From positions 26,571,850 to 26,635,849 of the forward strand of contig CM022679.1 in assembly GCA_012295275.1 (NCBI GenBank): a DNA stretch of 64,000 bases, read 5' to 3'. This stretch comes from Chrysomallon squamiferum (Eukaryota; Mollusca; Gastropoda; Neomphalida; Peltospiridae). Of the stretch, positions 1-13,546 are shown piece after piece. Numbering within the stretch: position 1 is the first letter of the stretch; each line of letters starts with the position of its first letter. Position numbers and translations under genes: made by a program. The notes under the pieces are model-generated. The model was not told the DNA's origin and ran no database searches. It saw only the letters and a program-made list of their open reading frames with translations.

Positions 1-1009
1 TATATCTTTTACATTTAAACTCACTGAAAAAGTCAAGGCATGAAAAATTAAAAAATAAAATAAAATAAAATAAAATAAATAAAAAGGGATGGAGATCATG
101 AAACAGTAGAAATAAATGGTTTTAAAATTTATCATGTGTGTTATGTACAAGCTGAAATGGAATATAAATAAATGTACAGATTAAATAAAATTCAGCATAA
201 AACTCAATACTCTGCCACTAAGTTTGCTTAGCACAAAGGCTATACAGTAAGTTTGCTTGCGTAGACACAGACATACAATGCCTAACTTTAAATTTCAGTA
301 AATTATACAATGTTGAACGCTCTGTTGCATAGCTTTAACTCCACTATTATTTCCATATTTCATAGCCAAATTTTAAAGGCTTTATCGAGTTCATGAATAT
401 ATATATATATATAATAATATATACACACATAACTTAACTAATACTGCTAATCGATAACAACAGTCTGTAGAATGGCAGTAACATATCTCATCTTTCATAT
501 ATCATTACAAAATGGCATGCACCATTAATCAAACTGTATGGAAATGTCATAACATTCATTCATTCAATACTCTATTATCTTTCAATCAAGAGCAGTGACA
601 GATTTTAAATACAAATCTATTCATTGCTTTACACAACAGCTTGGACCTGTCTTTTCAAACTCAGTGGTAGCTGCTGTAGATTTTTTTATATCACACTATT
701 ATTCTTTGTTTGTCCATTGAAAAATGCTTGAAAGAGTTGAAGTAGAATTTTAGCATGATGTAATGTTGAATGTTATTATGCAATCAACTGAAAATATACA
801 TACATACATACATATGTACATACCAATGTATGTACATATACAGATATATACCCACAAAACACATGTCAAGAAAGATAAAAAAAAATTTAAAATATTTAAA
901 AAATAAAATTAATAATTAAACAACAACAACAACAACAATAAAACCAACAACAAAATAAAATAAAATAATAAAACAAAATAAATCAAGAAATATAAATTTA
1001 AAATCTTAC
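1..1009. other. Epsin intron, AT-rich, no exon seen
   Basis: This is the intron downstream of the DPW exon. It has short TA, ATAC and A-rich microsatellites (for example 395-420, 800-830, 45-80). I searched the minus strand for the expected NPF-containing C-terminal exons and saw none. Confidence 0.6.
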
Positions 1010-1296
1010 CTCCTTGTGAACTTGTTTTGGAAGTATCGCTCGCAGGAGTCCAAGGATCAGCACTTGCAGCTGCTGGAGCTGGTGACACCCAGACATCATG
1101 TTGCTGCTGCTGCTGCTGCTGCTGTTGTTGTTGCAGTTGTGGGGAGTGCACTGGTCTTGGGATTACCTGTGACATCAAGAGGAGCACCCCAGGGGTCAGT
1201 AGGGGTTGAGTTTTGTAATGGCATGCCCCAAGGATCAGTCGTTCCCTTTGCACCAGGATGACCCAGTTTGACATTTCTTTGTGGATGTTCAGGTGG
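1010..1296 (-). CDS. EPN: Epsin DPW-motif exon with polyQ tract and frame break
   Basis: The exon enters in phase 0 after a TTGCTTCTAG acceptor. It reads PPEHPQRNVKLG, then two AP-2-binding motifs, TDPWGMP and TDPWGAP (residues 287-302). That frame runs into TGA just after the CAG/CAA tract. One base over, the downstream part reads a Q12 tract, HDVWVSPAP, then SADPWTPAS with a third DPW, up to a GTAAG donor. Both halves look authentic, so a +1 shift must lie between about 1100 and 1170. Dropping one base of the G4 run at 1141-1144 would join them. This could be an assembly error, a polymorphism or a true lesion. Confidence 0.85.
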
Positions 1297-1363
1297 CTAG
1301 AAGCAAAAGAATATTACATACATCTGACAGTGGTTAAAAAAACGTATATATTATTAAATAAAC

Positions 1364-1421
<58 letters not shown>

Positions 1422-1783
1422 AATAAAATATATAACACCAAAAATAATTTTACAGAAACATGTAGATATTTAGGTTTTTATCCTGCAAAACTTATTTTTA
1501 TTTTTGGGTTTTTTTTTTTTTATATGCAAAAAAATAAATAAAAATAAAATAAAATGTTAAATGATTTTAATTCAAGTTAATTTTAGTCTCAGCTTCATAC
1601 TCAGCAAACAAATATTATTAACTTTATTTTTATTGTCATTGTTTCTTTAAAGAATACTTTAAAAGCTTGATAATGTAGAAAACTGGAAATATATTTCTTT
1701 TTTTTAAATAAATATCAGAGATGGAAAGGTTATAATTCTAAGCAGTTATTCAAATGCAAATGATTTTAGTGTGGTTATTATTA

Positions 1784-1826
<43 letters not shown>

Positions 1827-2245
1827 TGTTTTGCAATTACATATTTTGGTTTCTTAATTACTTAATCTACTTGTAATTCATTAAAATACTTTTGCCATTT
1901 GTTTAAAGGTTGTAACAAAGATTTTCTTCCTTTATAAAATAATGCAATAACATTAAACACAAATAAGTTTTGCTTCTTTAATGGCAGGCAAAAAACAAAA
2001 CAAAAAAAAGAAATAATAATACATTTAGTCATGCTTTGACACAAATAAAATGTTAATAAAACCACACAAAAAATAGATCCAACAGTATTAATATATTACT
2101 GCAATTTTTTCTAGTTCAAATTTTTTTTTGTAAAATAAATAAATAAATAACAAAAACTAAATAAATAATTTTTCAGTGTAACATTCCACACAGAGAAAAG
2201 TTCATTCACAATAAGAAGCCATGATCACATGCGTAAAAAAAAAAA

Positions 2246-2279
<34 letters not shown>

Positions 2280-2479
2280 GTTTTTTTTTCCAGTTTGATT
2301 AGTTTTGAGAAGTAGGGGTGACATATGAAGATAAGAATTATTGTTTACTTGTTTATTATTATTATTTTTTTATATTTTATATTTTTCTTTTTTAAAGAAA
2401 AGTTTCACTTCAAAGAAATAATTTATATATATTCCGCACGAATCCGTATTTCTTTCTTTTGATGTCTGATTTCATTTGA

Positions 2480-2522
<43 letters not shown>

Positions 2523-4528
2523 AAAAGCTGCAGCCATATTTATCTTTGCTGACGTGGTCCCAATGACTGTAGATTATGTCTGCTCAAGTTGTGAATCACG
2601 GATTTTGAATGTTTTATTTTAATATTATCTAACTTTGTTATGAGCTGGGCAGGTCGCCTTGAACAATAGAAGTGTATCTTGAAAGTGTAGATAATTTTAG
2701 TTGTCCATTTATTCTTACCGCCAGAGGTTCACAACAAGCAGACGAAAAGTTGCAACCACAATTTGTAATAAAATATTCCAACACATGCTTTTCTTCCATC
2801 AAGCTGTGCGTAAATCGTGAAATGCATGTTTAAAGAACTGAATGTAAACTACATGTATTTTAATGTAAATTAATAAACTTTTTCTTCTGTGCAATAATAA
2901 ATAAAAGGTTATGCCAATCGATTAATAAAATAATAAAGATAAATTCGTCCCTACGATAACTACATCATTATCGGCATCAATAACACAAAATTATAGATCG
3001 TTCGTCTATGATACATACAGGTAGCATGGATCTTGGTCGCGTTTAACTTAAGTATTAAGTAACTTAATCAAAGTCGTAACTTAAAATAATTCATATGCAA
3101 ATTATTTGACAAGTATTCTCTTGAAAAAAAAGAAAGAAAGAATAAAAAATCAAAATAAAGGTTTGTTAATAATTTCAAATAACTGTAAAAAGTTTACAAG
3201 TAAAGTTTACCGTTTCGAAATCGTCAAATGATTGAAAAGAAAAATGTGCAAGCGACATTTTTTTCTGATACGTCACTTTATGACGTAGAGAAACCTTGCA
3301 CGATCTATTTTAAGAACATAAATAACAGTCTCCTAGAAAGACAAAAACAAAATAACTTTAATATGGATGGGAGTTTTTTTGTATAAATGAATATATTTTT
3401 AATATATTCTGTGATGTGATACTGGTATCTGTTATTCGTAAATCGATGCACGTTCATTAGTCGGAAGAACTTTGTCGCATTGTTATTCCATTATTATTTG
3501 ACGGTGTCCCATTCTTTGTAATGGTTTGAACAATAAAGTTTATTAGACGATTTCCAGTTTTGTTGCTTTGCTTGTATTTCTTCCATATTTAAACAGCTGC
3601 ATGTAATTTGAAACTGACGTCTTTTTAAGTTCTAATAAGTATTTATTTGTAAAATTTATTTTAAGTATACATGATCTTTTGATGGCTTTTCCTGCGTAGC
3701 TGCGTCAACGAGACGAACCAAATCAGGGAATAATACTAAAGGTATGTTAGTATTAATCAGTTATTAGTATAAGAATATCCAGGTCATATGTCATGGCTTC
3801 TGTGCATATTCAACGGCATTAAATGCACGTTAAAATTCAAGCAGAGTTACTGAAACGACTCTCGTTAAAAATAGCCGCGTAGTTACGTAGTAAAGCGAAC
3901 AACTGCATCGTCTAACGTAAGTACAATTTTCCTTATTTATTTGTATAAACGTATTTTATTAGTATTATTATGTCTGCGTTCCTGTCATAACGAACACTCC
4001 TTAATGGGAACTTACACACAAATACGCAAATAATTATTTCTTCTTTGTGCTCTTTCCCCCGAATTTGGCAGGGCATCTCTGCCTCTCCTTCCTCGCTGGT
4101 CTGATGCCCTTGCGTCTGCCAAAAAAACAACATTGGCGTTTCCACTCAATAGCGACAGTGTATCTGTATTAATTAATTAATTTATTTATTACATTATATT
4201 AAAACTATTGTTTTAAAACATGTGGTTTTGGACCAACCATTCCTGTAAACGTCACTATATCACTGCGCCTATAACGCAATAATGTGTCTGATGTCATATT
4301 ATTTATTTTTATTTTTTTATTTTTATTTTTTTCCTTTAACAGAATAACCTTTGACAAACAACATTTTGCATTATTTCAGTTAGCTGCCCCGAAGCTGCGA
4401 AGTATTACGACCTTGACCTTAACTTGCACAACGTAAACGTTTTCTGAGAGGGACAACAATTTCGCGATAGGCAAGTTTCTGATAAAAAAAAAAAAATAAG
4501 ATAAGATAAATATAGAAAAGAAAAGAAA

Positions 4529-4563
<35 letters not shown>

Positions 4564-6903
4564 TAATAACAATAATAAATAAATAAATATTCAAAATAAT
4601 TACTGGGTAAACAATTTATTTAAAAAAAAAAAAAAAATCTATTATATGGGTTTTATTACTATTATTATTATTAGTCTTATTCAGGAATATCTGGTGGAAC
4701 AAACTTGCTGCATAAATACTTTTAGTGTGGTTTGAAACACACACACATATACTATTACAGTTGTGCTTATAATGAACTATGTTAACAATAACCATATAAG
4801 TCTAAATTAATAATCATAGGAGTGCACAAACACTCCCATGACTACCCAAACACGTATGTGAAACTAAAATTCTGCTGGTGATTTTACTTGCTTTTCTTTC
4901 TGTATCTTCACATTTGACTGGCAGATTAATTCAATTCAAATTCTCATTTATATTTAAATTTAAATCACTCTTGAAATATAATGGATATCTAATGGATATC
5001 TAATAGATATCTAATGATGTTTGAATATTAATTATTATTTCTTTTTGTATCCATGAATGAATTAATTTATGTGTTAAATAGCTTTGCAGAAAGGCCTTAT
5101 TAAAATCTAGTTTATACAAAATTTAGCATATGGTTTAATCTTATTTCACATAATATGCTTGTGTGCGCAACTGAGTATTTAGAATAGCAGTATTCGTAAA
5201 ATATTATTTTGATACAGAATTCTTCCTAAACTTTCAAGCTACTAAAAAGAATGTTTATTGTCTTTGTAAGTTTGTTAAAAAAAAATTTAAAAAAATAAAA
5301 CAAAAGCAAAAAAAAAAAACCCAACAGAAACAGACAACAAAACAATCAAATTAAAAAAAATATTAAAACCTTTAAGACAATTTTTTTTTACTATAATATT
5401 TTAATTCAGATGTTTTAATTTGAAACACTGATAAGTTATTTCATAATATTTGTATTTATTTCATTCTTTTGAACATTATTAAAATACATTATAATAAGCT
5501 ATTTATAAAACTAACTTTTTCATCCTGGCATTGTAAAAAATTAAATAAATGCTTTTAGTGCCTATACAAGCATCTGAAATTAAGCAGTGCATGAATGAAA
5601 TATTTTTTATCTAGCTCTATGAAATGTTTAAAACTTTCTAATTGCAGAATATTTATATTGATTAGGATACTGTCACCATATTACTGTAGCATTTCACTAC
5701 AATGGAACTTTCCATAATTTTAAAATTATTTTTTAGTTTAAAATACACACACTTTCAAATACTCTCTCTCTCTGTGTGTCTCTCTCTCTCAAATATTTAT
5801 GTAAACAAATACTTCAAATGTTCACAACATAAAGCAATTTAAAAATAATTTGATGACAAATAATAATAATAACAATAATAAAGTAGTAGGAAACTGGAAA
5901 ATATAGTTTTATGTTTTTTAATTCTTTAATTTCAGCAAAACAATGTCACATTGATACTAGCTTTATCAGTTTTATATTTCATGAGGTTGCTGAAGAAACT
6001 AATGTCTAGCAGTAGATAACTGGGATGTTAACAGAAAAACATCTACAGCTAACAAACTGGCAGTTAGTGTAACTGAGAGATGACTTAACAATCCAACCAT
6101 GATTGAAACTGATGCCAAAGTTAAATATTATAAATATACCTATGAATTAAATAAGTTGTATATGTGCACTATTTATTTCTTTTTTAATCATAATTTAAAA
6201 AAAAAATTTTTTAATAAAAAAAAGTATTTTAAAATTGTTAATTCACCGTCCTCACGGTTAATTCCATCTGGTTAGTTAAATGCAATTTAAACATATTTTT
6301 AAAGCCATATTTGGGAGGTCATGTGCCAGCTGAAACAGGGATGTTTCTTTTTTGTCAACTGTTTCAAAATGATTACCTGACATCACAATTATAACAAGAT
6401 GCTTCAGCATAGGAATTTAAATATCAAATTCTTGATATTACTTGAAAAATAAACAATTAGCAATGAGTTTAAGGAGATCCATACACTACAATCTGAAATG
6501 AAAATGCATGTGACTTAGTAGAATGATGTTCTGGCGAAGAACCAACCACAGCCTTGGTCACTTGACCCAGTAAAAATAAACTTACCTACTGCTTGGTGTT
6601 ACTGGCTACTGGTATTTTGAAATCATCATTAATAGCTGCCATTCATTTAGTTTATTTTCATTCTTAACAGCATTCCTTCGTATTTTTTCTGACTGTTAGT
6701 TCAATATGTAAGCAAATGTAATATTTTGTTTTAAAAGCTTCTTTTTTTGTTCAGTTCAGATGATAAAAAGATATCAAATCTTCATCCTTTCTGATTTAAA
6801 GGGTATCTGTGTAATGTAATCATATAACTTAAATACATATATACTTTCAGCTCAATGCTTTCTTTCAGTTATTAACAACAATTTGCTGGCTAATATTATT
6901 AAA

Positions 6904-6940
<37 letters not shown>

Positions 6941-9900
6941 TAACCATAGTTACTAGAAATAAATCCTTATTATGCATACTCGGAAACTTATTAAATTATT
7001 ATTATTATTCTTTATCCTCAGCAATAAATAAAAATATAAATAAATAAATAAATTAACTAGAGCATGAATATGCATGGCCATCATTTCCTTGTTTGAAAAA
7101 AGTACAAAATACTAAGAGACTGGGGCTATGGAGAGCATTTAAAGATTTCTTCTGAAGTCTATCATAGTTTTGGGTTGTTCTTTTTACATTTCTGTGTAAA
7201 AAAGTGATGTTACAAACAACCTCCTTTCATTTCTTCTTTATTATCAACAAAGTCTGGTGTTCATGAAAAACTGCAATTATCTATATAAAATATATTTAAG
7301 CTGCAGGTAACCACCACAATAACAGGTGTCTCTTAAGAATGATATTAATGTAGGTAAGACAAAAACAACAGTTGGATTATTAAGTCAAGGCTGAATAATA
7401 GATATTTAGAAAGAGTACTGAAGTCTGCAGCAATTTAGGGAAAGCTTGCACAGGAATCTGCACAGGAATCGAGGCAGTTTTCAATTTTTATGATTATGAA
7501 ACAGATACACACTCGCAAGCAGAAAAAGCATGCTTTCCATTCAATCTTACTCTTAATTTCTTTCTGTCCTATGAAAATAAATAAAAAATATAAAATAAAA
7601 ATAATAATTACAATATACAGAATGTTTTTTTGTGGAGTTTTAAATAAATATGTTTAATGTAATAAAATTAACTGTTTTTTCTTTAAGAAGAATTAATAGT
7701 TGTACATAAAGTGATAAACTTCAGTTTCATTTTTATTGCTTCCAAATGCAATATGCTTTTAAATGTGTTTTTGTTTATATTTTTATTTTCGAAACATTTA
7801 AAATCTTTGTACAATACTGTTTGTATATGGTTAATCAATGATCTAGTAAAGTTTCAAGATTCCTGAAAATATCCAACTCTCCAATAAAAAATAGGCTTGT
7901 TTTTCCTCCACAAAAACTGTAGAGAGACTCGACTCCCAAATCAGGTCTTCAATTTAGACAATCCACATACATTTATTAAACATAATTCCAAGGTTCTTTT
8001 CATACAGCATGTTTTTTGTTTTTTGCTAACTTTTATTAACGTAAATCCTTATAATAACCATAACTTTTCTTTTTAAACACTTTCCTGTTCTATTACATGT
8101 TCTTTTGGGACATTTTTTTTTGTTTTCTTTTAAAGGTTTTCACTTCTCTTTTATTCTTCTAATCTCTACTTCAGTTCTAAAAACAACACTAAGAAACAAA
8201 AAAACAAAACATAATTAAATCGCCTGAATACGGCTACGTAACAAACCTCATCATCAGCCTGTCGTTTACTCTCGTCTATCGCCATCTGCAGTTTGATATC
8301 GTCACTCTTCTGTTTGCGCACTTCTTCCTCATGCTCTTCTTTACTCATCGCCAGCGCCAGCTGAAGCTGTAGTTCTTCCTCTCCGACAGAGGACGGCCGA
8401 GCATGCTCCAAGTCTGTGGACAGTCGACGGCCAGCCGAACTGCTTGCAGGAGACACTGCTAGGAAAAATAATAAACATAACAGATTGTTTTAAACGATCG
8501 AGAGAGAGGCAGAATGTCATTTAAATAAAATTAATTGTTTTAATTATGTATTTAGAAATGTTACTAGTGTTAATATTAAGTAAAATGAACACGTATGTAC
8601 AGAAATGACAAAAAAAAAAGAAAAAAAAAAAGAACACCCACTGAATACATCTCTATAGTTAATTAAAACAATTCAACTAATAAAACTAGGATAAAATTTA
8701 AACACATGTGCATACACTTATACAGACACACATACAAACTGGACATAATAAACAAACAAAAAAAAAAATTACCTAATTTTGAGTTAATTAAAAAGAGTAT
8801 CATTTTAAACATTAAACAGTTCAGACATTGTATTAAATATGCATTCTGACCTGTTACTAAATAAAACAGTGAACTAAAATATTCAATACACGATTGTAAA
8901 ATTTAAAAATTAACCCTTTTTATGTTTGTTAGTATTACTATTATATACACAGAATAAAATAAACAGTGAACCAATAATTAAAACAACTCCAAAGAGATAA
9001 AAATTAATAATTCAAACTCTACATCAAATATGCACTGAAACATATTACTACTTTAGGTCTTAATCACTTAATAATAATTTTCCTAATAATAATCATAATT
9101 CATATGCAGAGGTCAAACATAATTTTAAAAATGAAAGATTATAATAGTGTATTAAAATTTCTTCAGTATACATTTGGACATGTACACTTGTTAAAAATTA
9201 ATTCAAGTAAAGACAAACATACATACAAACATGTATATATACATTCACAAAGGTGTGACAACAACAAAAAATGAACCAACATATACAAACTCACTCAGCC
9301 CCAGTTAATGAATCATACAATACTGACAAAGACATTACAGAAATGAAAATTTGTAATATTTTACTGAACATATATTTTGTTATTATTCAAATTATAACAT
9401 ATAAACGTCACTCACACAATAGACACTCATAATAATACAAAATCACACTAAAAAGATTACAGGGTGAAACTCGGCCATTACAATAATAGAAAAATGTATA
9501 GTTCATTAGTAATACATCATGTTTCTAGCTTGATGTAATGATACCGACAGCAATGACGTAATGTGTTATGTAATCATCTATAATTATTTTATATGTCAAC
9601 AGAGAATCCGCTTTCACATGTACATCAATTAGATGTTTTAACAAACACACTAACTTGAAACTAATCGTGTGAATTCTCTCATGGACCACATTCAAGCAGA
9701 TTATGAGTTCTGCACTAACTGGCTTCATGTACCTACTTAACATTCAATCAATAAGTAATAATAAAGATACAACAGTCACAGACAGGCTTAAGGCTTACGA
9801 AACCACAGAAGCTGTCTGAAAGCTAGACATGACAGTTTATTTTGGAAAATATTAAGTGTCAAAAGTCTGTAGTTCTAAGAAGACCCTGGTTTTCATATCA

Positions 9901-11551
9901 GAAAAAAAAAAAAAATTATCATAAATATTTGATACTTTAATTTTTTTTTAATTTTTAAAGCAGAAGAAATATTTGAGGAAACTATTTTCTTTTCATAATC
10001 TGCATGTGATATACAGTTAATAATATAAAAATAAATAAAAAATATAAAAATCATCTTACAGTCTTCCGAAGGATCATGGTACGGCAGTGTGGGACTGCTT
10101 GTTCCAAAATGTGTCTGAAAAATACAAATACAAGAAATGAAAATGAATGTACAAATAAATAATTAAATTAAAAAGAAAAATTAAGAACTTCAAACTATAG
10201 TATTATCTTGGTAACAGATGTACAATGCAAATCAAAAATAAAAGCAAATGTCTAAAACATAAATAATAAAACAAATTAATTATCTGCATAAATCTATTTA
10301 TGTGTGCACTAGAACATGGACACACAGATACACATATGCAGATATTCAATGTACCATTCTCGATATTTATTGAAAATGATAATTAATATATAATGCTTGA
10401 TATACTAATATTAAATATATTAATTATTTTATTTATTAATATATTACTTCTTATAAGCGATGATTACTGTTAGACAAAATATTAAACAACTACAAATTAA
10501 GATTCAACTGTAATTTAATTCAGTTAAATAAGTACAGCATGAATTTAGAAAATGCACAACAAATTAATAAATTAATAATTTCAAACAAAATATTAGAATG
10601 TACTGAATGTTATATGTAACTAATTCATGATGATATATTAATTGCATTAATATAGATATATATGTTGCTGTTTTTGTTATTTATTGCATCATGCATAATT
10701 CTTATATAATATAAAATGAACAATGCTTATCATGCTGTTATGAAAAGAATGTATGTTATACAATTAGTTATTCAATACAAAATAAAAAATCCACAGAAAC
10801 CTAAATTTCTCTCAAACCAATGTCACTAAATACAAGTTAAGTAGAGAAATAATTCTCAACTAAACAAACAAATAATATTTCTCTACAAACTGGGTAAAGG
10901 GAAAGAGAGAACAAAAAAAAAAGAAAAAACTTTAAAGAATATATAAGATATTAAGCCCTAGAAAAATAAAGATTTTAGCTGTTCACAAATCTAAACATTT
11001 TTTAAAATACTAATAGACTATCATATTACCTAAACAATACTGTGTTTAATCAGTGTCATTTTCAGAACATTTTACATTACAAAACACAAACTGATTCTTA
11101 ACTGCATCCTAATGACAACATCAATAATAATAATTTAATACACTGTTAAATATATTTAAAAAAATGATCTCTCTTAAATTTTTGAGCATTACTTCGTTAA
11201 AAAGGTCTATTATAAAGTGATTGACAAAATGTTATCATTTAAAACAGGGTTTTTATTTCATAATTGTTAACTAAGTTAGTAAAATAATATAATTAAAACA
11301 AATAATTAGTAAGTGCACGCATTGATTCAGATTAGTGGTTTCAAGTATTTCAAACTGTTATGTAAATTTAAAAAGTAAAATTATATAAATATGTTCAACA
11401 TTTTACTTATTTCCAGTGACAATTAAAAATGTGGGGTTTTTTATTTTAATCCCACTAAAAACAAGTGTAGATACTTTATTATTTGTATAATAAATAACTA
11501 TGTGACTAGTGCTTTGCAATAAACAAGTCATCTATGACATCTAAAATATAG

Positions 11552-11587
<36 letters not shown>

Positions 11588-13464
11588 GAAAAAGAAAAAC
11601 CAATAAATAAAACAGATAACATCAATGAAACTTAATTTGAGAAACAAATAAAACTGACTGCAAATAAAATTATTTTTTTTATTACTAAAACCTACACTAG
11701 TTGTGTCAGCCGTCTCTGGTCCTGGGGATTTAATCTGGGGAAAAAGAAGAAATTTGTGATTTACATAAACATTATTTTACATTTAAACAACAATTTCAGT
11801 TCCTTCATCATTGTACATCAAAGAGATTTCAAGAAAAGACAGGGTCAGATGGTATAGTAAAGATGGTTTTATTTACGTTATCCTTTTGATCCATAGTAAT
11901 TATATGTATATATATATTTTTTTTAATTTATTTTGTATTTTGTTTTATAGTTAATGAAAGCACAAAAACAGCTGTAGTAGAATGGAAGAGGAGCATTACT
12001 AGGAACAAGTCAAAGATTCAGTGCATCTGTGTATATCCTTATATTGTTTGCTGTTCCAGACATATGTTTCAAAAACTTAATACATCAAAGAAGGAAAAGT
12101 ATCTTTGTTGTTTTGTTCATCATTAGAATAATTAAATACTGTCACAAGCAGGTTACAGCTTATAAAATGTGTTTCAGCTACATCTCATTATGTCAGTTCA
12201 TTTTTGAAAAGTAGCAGCTACAACAACAAATATATTATGTCAGTAGATTTTACAAGACTTAAGGGGAAAAAAGGATCTTATTTTCATATATTATATAATT
12301 ATAATATGTATTTAAACACACACACACACAAATACAATGCATTCATGTCTGTTACTAGTGTTAGTGACATTTAACTTGTATATATGCAAATGCACATACT
12401 CAAAACATGACAAATGCAGTTAAATATTTCATTTCAAGTTTTAACTTAATTCCCTAAGTCACAGTTAGTGAATTATAAAAATTTTCATTTCGCAGCTGTT
12501 AATCTTTCCTATTAAAGAAAATCACTCCTTCACATTATGTCCCTTTCACTAAGTTTCAGTATTTCCCATTCCTGATTTTGCTCTGTGAATGGCTCTTCTC
12601 ATATCAACGGTTATGTTACATATTTTTCTGTCATGTGATTCAAAGGCAAAGATGCATTTTCTGAGATATTTTGCCCTTAACTGACAAGAATAGCCTGCGA
12701 AATGGCAAGAATGTTTTCTCTTTTATTTTATTACCTGAATAATAAAATGCGTTGAGATAGTATTAAAAGTTTCTTACATTTTCCTGATGTGTTGGCATAA
12801 GACTATTATACATGCACAATGCAGTATAATAATAAATATTTGTAACCATACAACCAAGCACTTGAACAATTTTCTAAATAATTATTAATATGAATTAGTT
12901 GTAAAACATATATTGTATTGCATCACAGTCAAGGCATTTTTTTTTTTTTTAAATAACAACTATAATACTTACCCTTCCGTTACTACCTATGCCCATAGAA
13001 TTCTGTGCAAATCTTTCTTTAGCTTTCAGTGACTTTGCTCGTTCATTTTTTAATCTCTCGTCATCAGACAGCAGTGCAACAAGCTGCTTGGCTTTCTCTC
13101 TGACGTTCATTCCCTGATCCTTATTGTCCAGGTCTATGTACTGAAAACTAGTCAGTGTTTTGATTGCATGAAAGTTCTCCTTGCACTGCTGAGCAACTTT
13201 TTCACTACCTGTTTTAATAATGTAGTCCAGCACCATTAACGATTTGTACACATGACGCCAGTTTTTCCCGTCATCGTTTAACCTCTTCCACACCATCTGC
13301 ATTATTTCCGTGAACGCAACTACATTGTATGTGAGATCGGCAATCTCCGACATTAATGTGCTCGAGGGACCCCATGGGTCATTGGACGTTGCCTCTCGGA
13401 CTTTTACTTGAGCATCTGAATAGTTCTTAACAACATTTTTAAGTGTTCGGCGAATGGTTGGCAT
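1010..13464 (-). CDS. EPN: Epsin (ENTH-domain clathrin adaptor), 3' end off the window
   Basis: Epsins bind PI(4,5)P2, bend membrane and link ubiquitinated cargo to clathrin and AP-2 in endocytosis. Five coding exons read on the minus strand with matching phases: 13464-12973, 11734-11696, 10114-10060, 8458-8247 and 1296-1010. The order is ENTH domain (residues 1-about 145), a short linker (165-195), two ubiquitin-interacting motifs (about 222-237 and 247-260), then DPW motifs that bind the AP-2 alpha ear. The start is the ATG at 13464 because MPTIRRTLKNVV aligns with the family N terminus; it is about two residues shorter than vertebrate epsin-1. The 5'UTR is spliced, with an acceptor before 13546. 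The last exon ends in phase 1 on a GTAAG donor, and no NPF motif follows in 1-1009, so the C terminus lies outside. A frame break is seen in the last exon. The family call is secure; paralogue number is not. Confidence 0.95.
1297..8246. other. 7-kb epsin intron with microsatellites
   Basis: It contains TAA repeats at 1364-1413 and 4529-4585, ATT then ATTT runs at 1776-1828, an AT run at about 2479-2517, a 12-bp triplication of (A)TGGATATCTAA at about 4981-5018, a CT/GT patch at 5762-5791, and poly(A/T) runs. A slightly richer patch at 3660-4150 has CpGs but no open frame with known similarity. No additional exon was recognised. Confidence 0.55.
8247..8458 (-). CDS. EPN: Epsin exon with two ubiquitin-interacting motifs
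   Basis: The exon (phase 1 in, phase 0 out) encodes two UIMs. They are EEELQLQLALAMSKEE (about 222-237) and SDDIKLQMAIDESKRQ (about 247-260), each with the acidic patch, central Ala and C-terminal Ser/Glu typical of UIM helices. These bind monoubiquitinated cargo. The acceptor is TTCCTAG and the donor GTTTGT, a weaker site. Confidence 0.93.
10060..10114 (-). CDS. EPN: Epsin 55-nt linker exon
   Basis: This exon encodes THFGTSSPTLPYHDPSED and ends in phase 1 before GTAAGA. The acceptor is TATTTTTCAG. The peptide is disordered and Ser/Pro-rich and joins the ENTH domain to the UIM exon. Confidence 0.85.
11696..11734 (-). CDS. EPN: Epsin 39-nt linker micro-exon
   Basis: This short phase 0-0 exon encodes IKSPGPETADTTS. 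It follows a good polypyrimidine-CCCCAG acceptor and ends at a GTAGGT donor. The donor choice is fixed by the phase of the next exon. It may be alternatively included, because skipping it keeps the frame. Confidence 0.75.
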
Positions 13465-13546
13465 TGTGTTGTGAACCGGATTCAGTTGAAATGACCTGGA
13501 TCTCACAGGAATTTATCTCATATAAGCATAATATTTTTGAGGTCTT
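12973..13546 (-). CDS. EPN: Epsin exon with 5'UTR and whole ENTH domain
   Basis: This exon has an acceptor TTTTGCAG just before 13546 and a GTAAGT donor starting at 12972. Coding starts at 13464 and runs 164 codons in phase 0. Family signatures visible are KVREATSNDPWGPSS, SEIADLTYNVVAF, GKNWRHVYKS, IKTGSEKVAQQCKEN and VREKAKQLVALL. Basic residues that bind PI(4,5)P2 in epsin-1 (Arg8, Lys11, Arg25, His73) have counterparts at Arg6, Lys9, Arg23 and His71. Two micro-uORFs sit upstream of the ATG: ATG at 13529 (three codons then stop) and ATG at 13521 (two codons then stop). Confidence 0.95.

Larger units (their letters stand above)
8459..12972. other. Epsin introns 8459-10059, 10115-11695 and 11735-12972
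   Basis: These are AT-rich introns with an A-run of about 30 at 11556-11585 and a short CA run near 12318. Apart from the two small linker exons annotated separately, I see no coding sequence. Confidence 0.55.

Noticed and set aside
1100-1180. A mini-intron inside the epsin DPW exon starting at GTAATC
   Set aside because: Every AG acceptor in the CAG tract restores the frame that hits TGA, so splicing does not explain the frame break.
1027-1261. Cys-rich and Ala-rich plus-strand ORFs
   Set aside because: They are the reverse strand of the epsin polyQ/DPW exon.
3933-4145. 70-codon minus-strand ORF in the epsin intron
   Set aside because: No splice sites in phase with epsin exons and no recognised similarity; probably chance.
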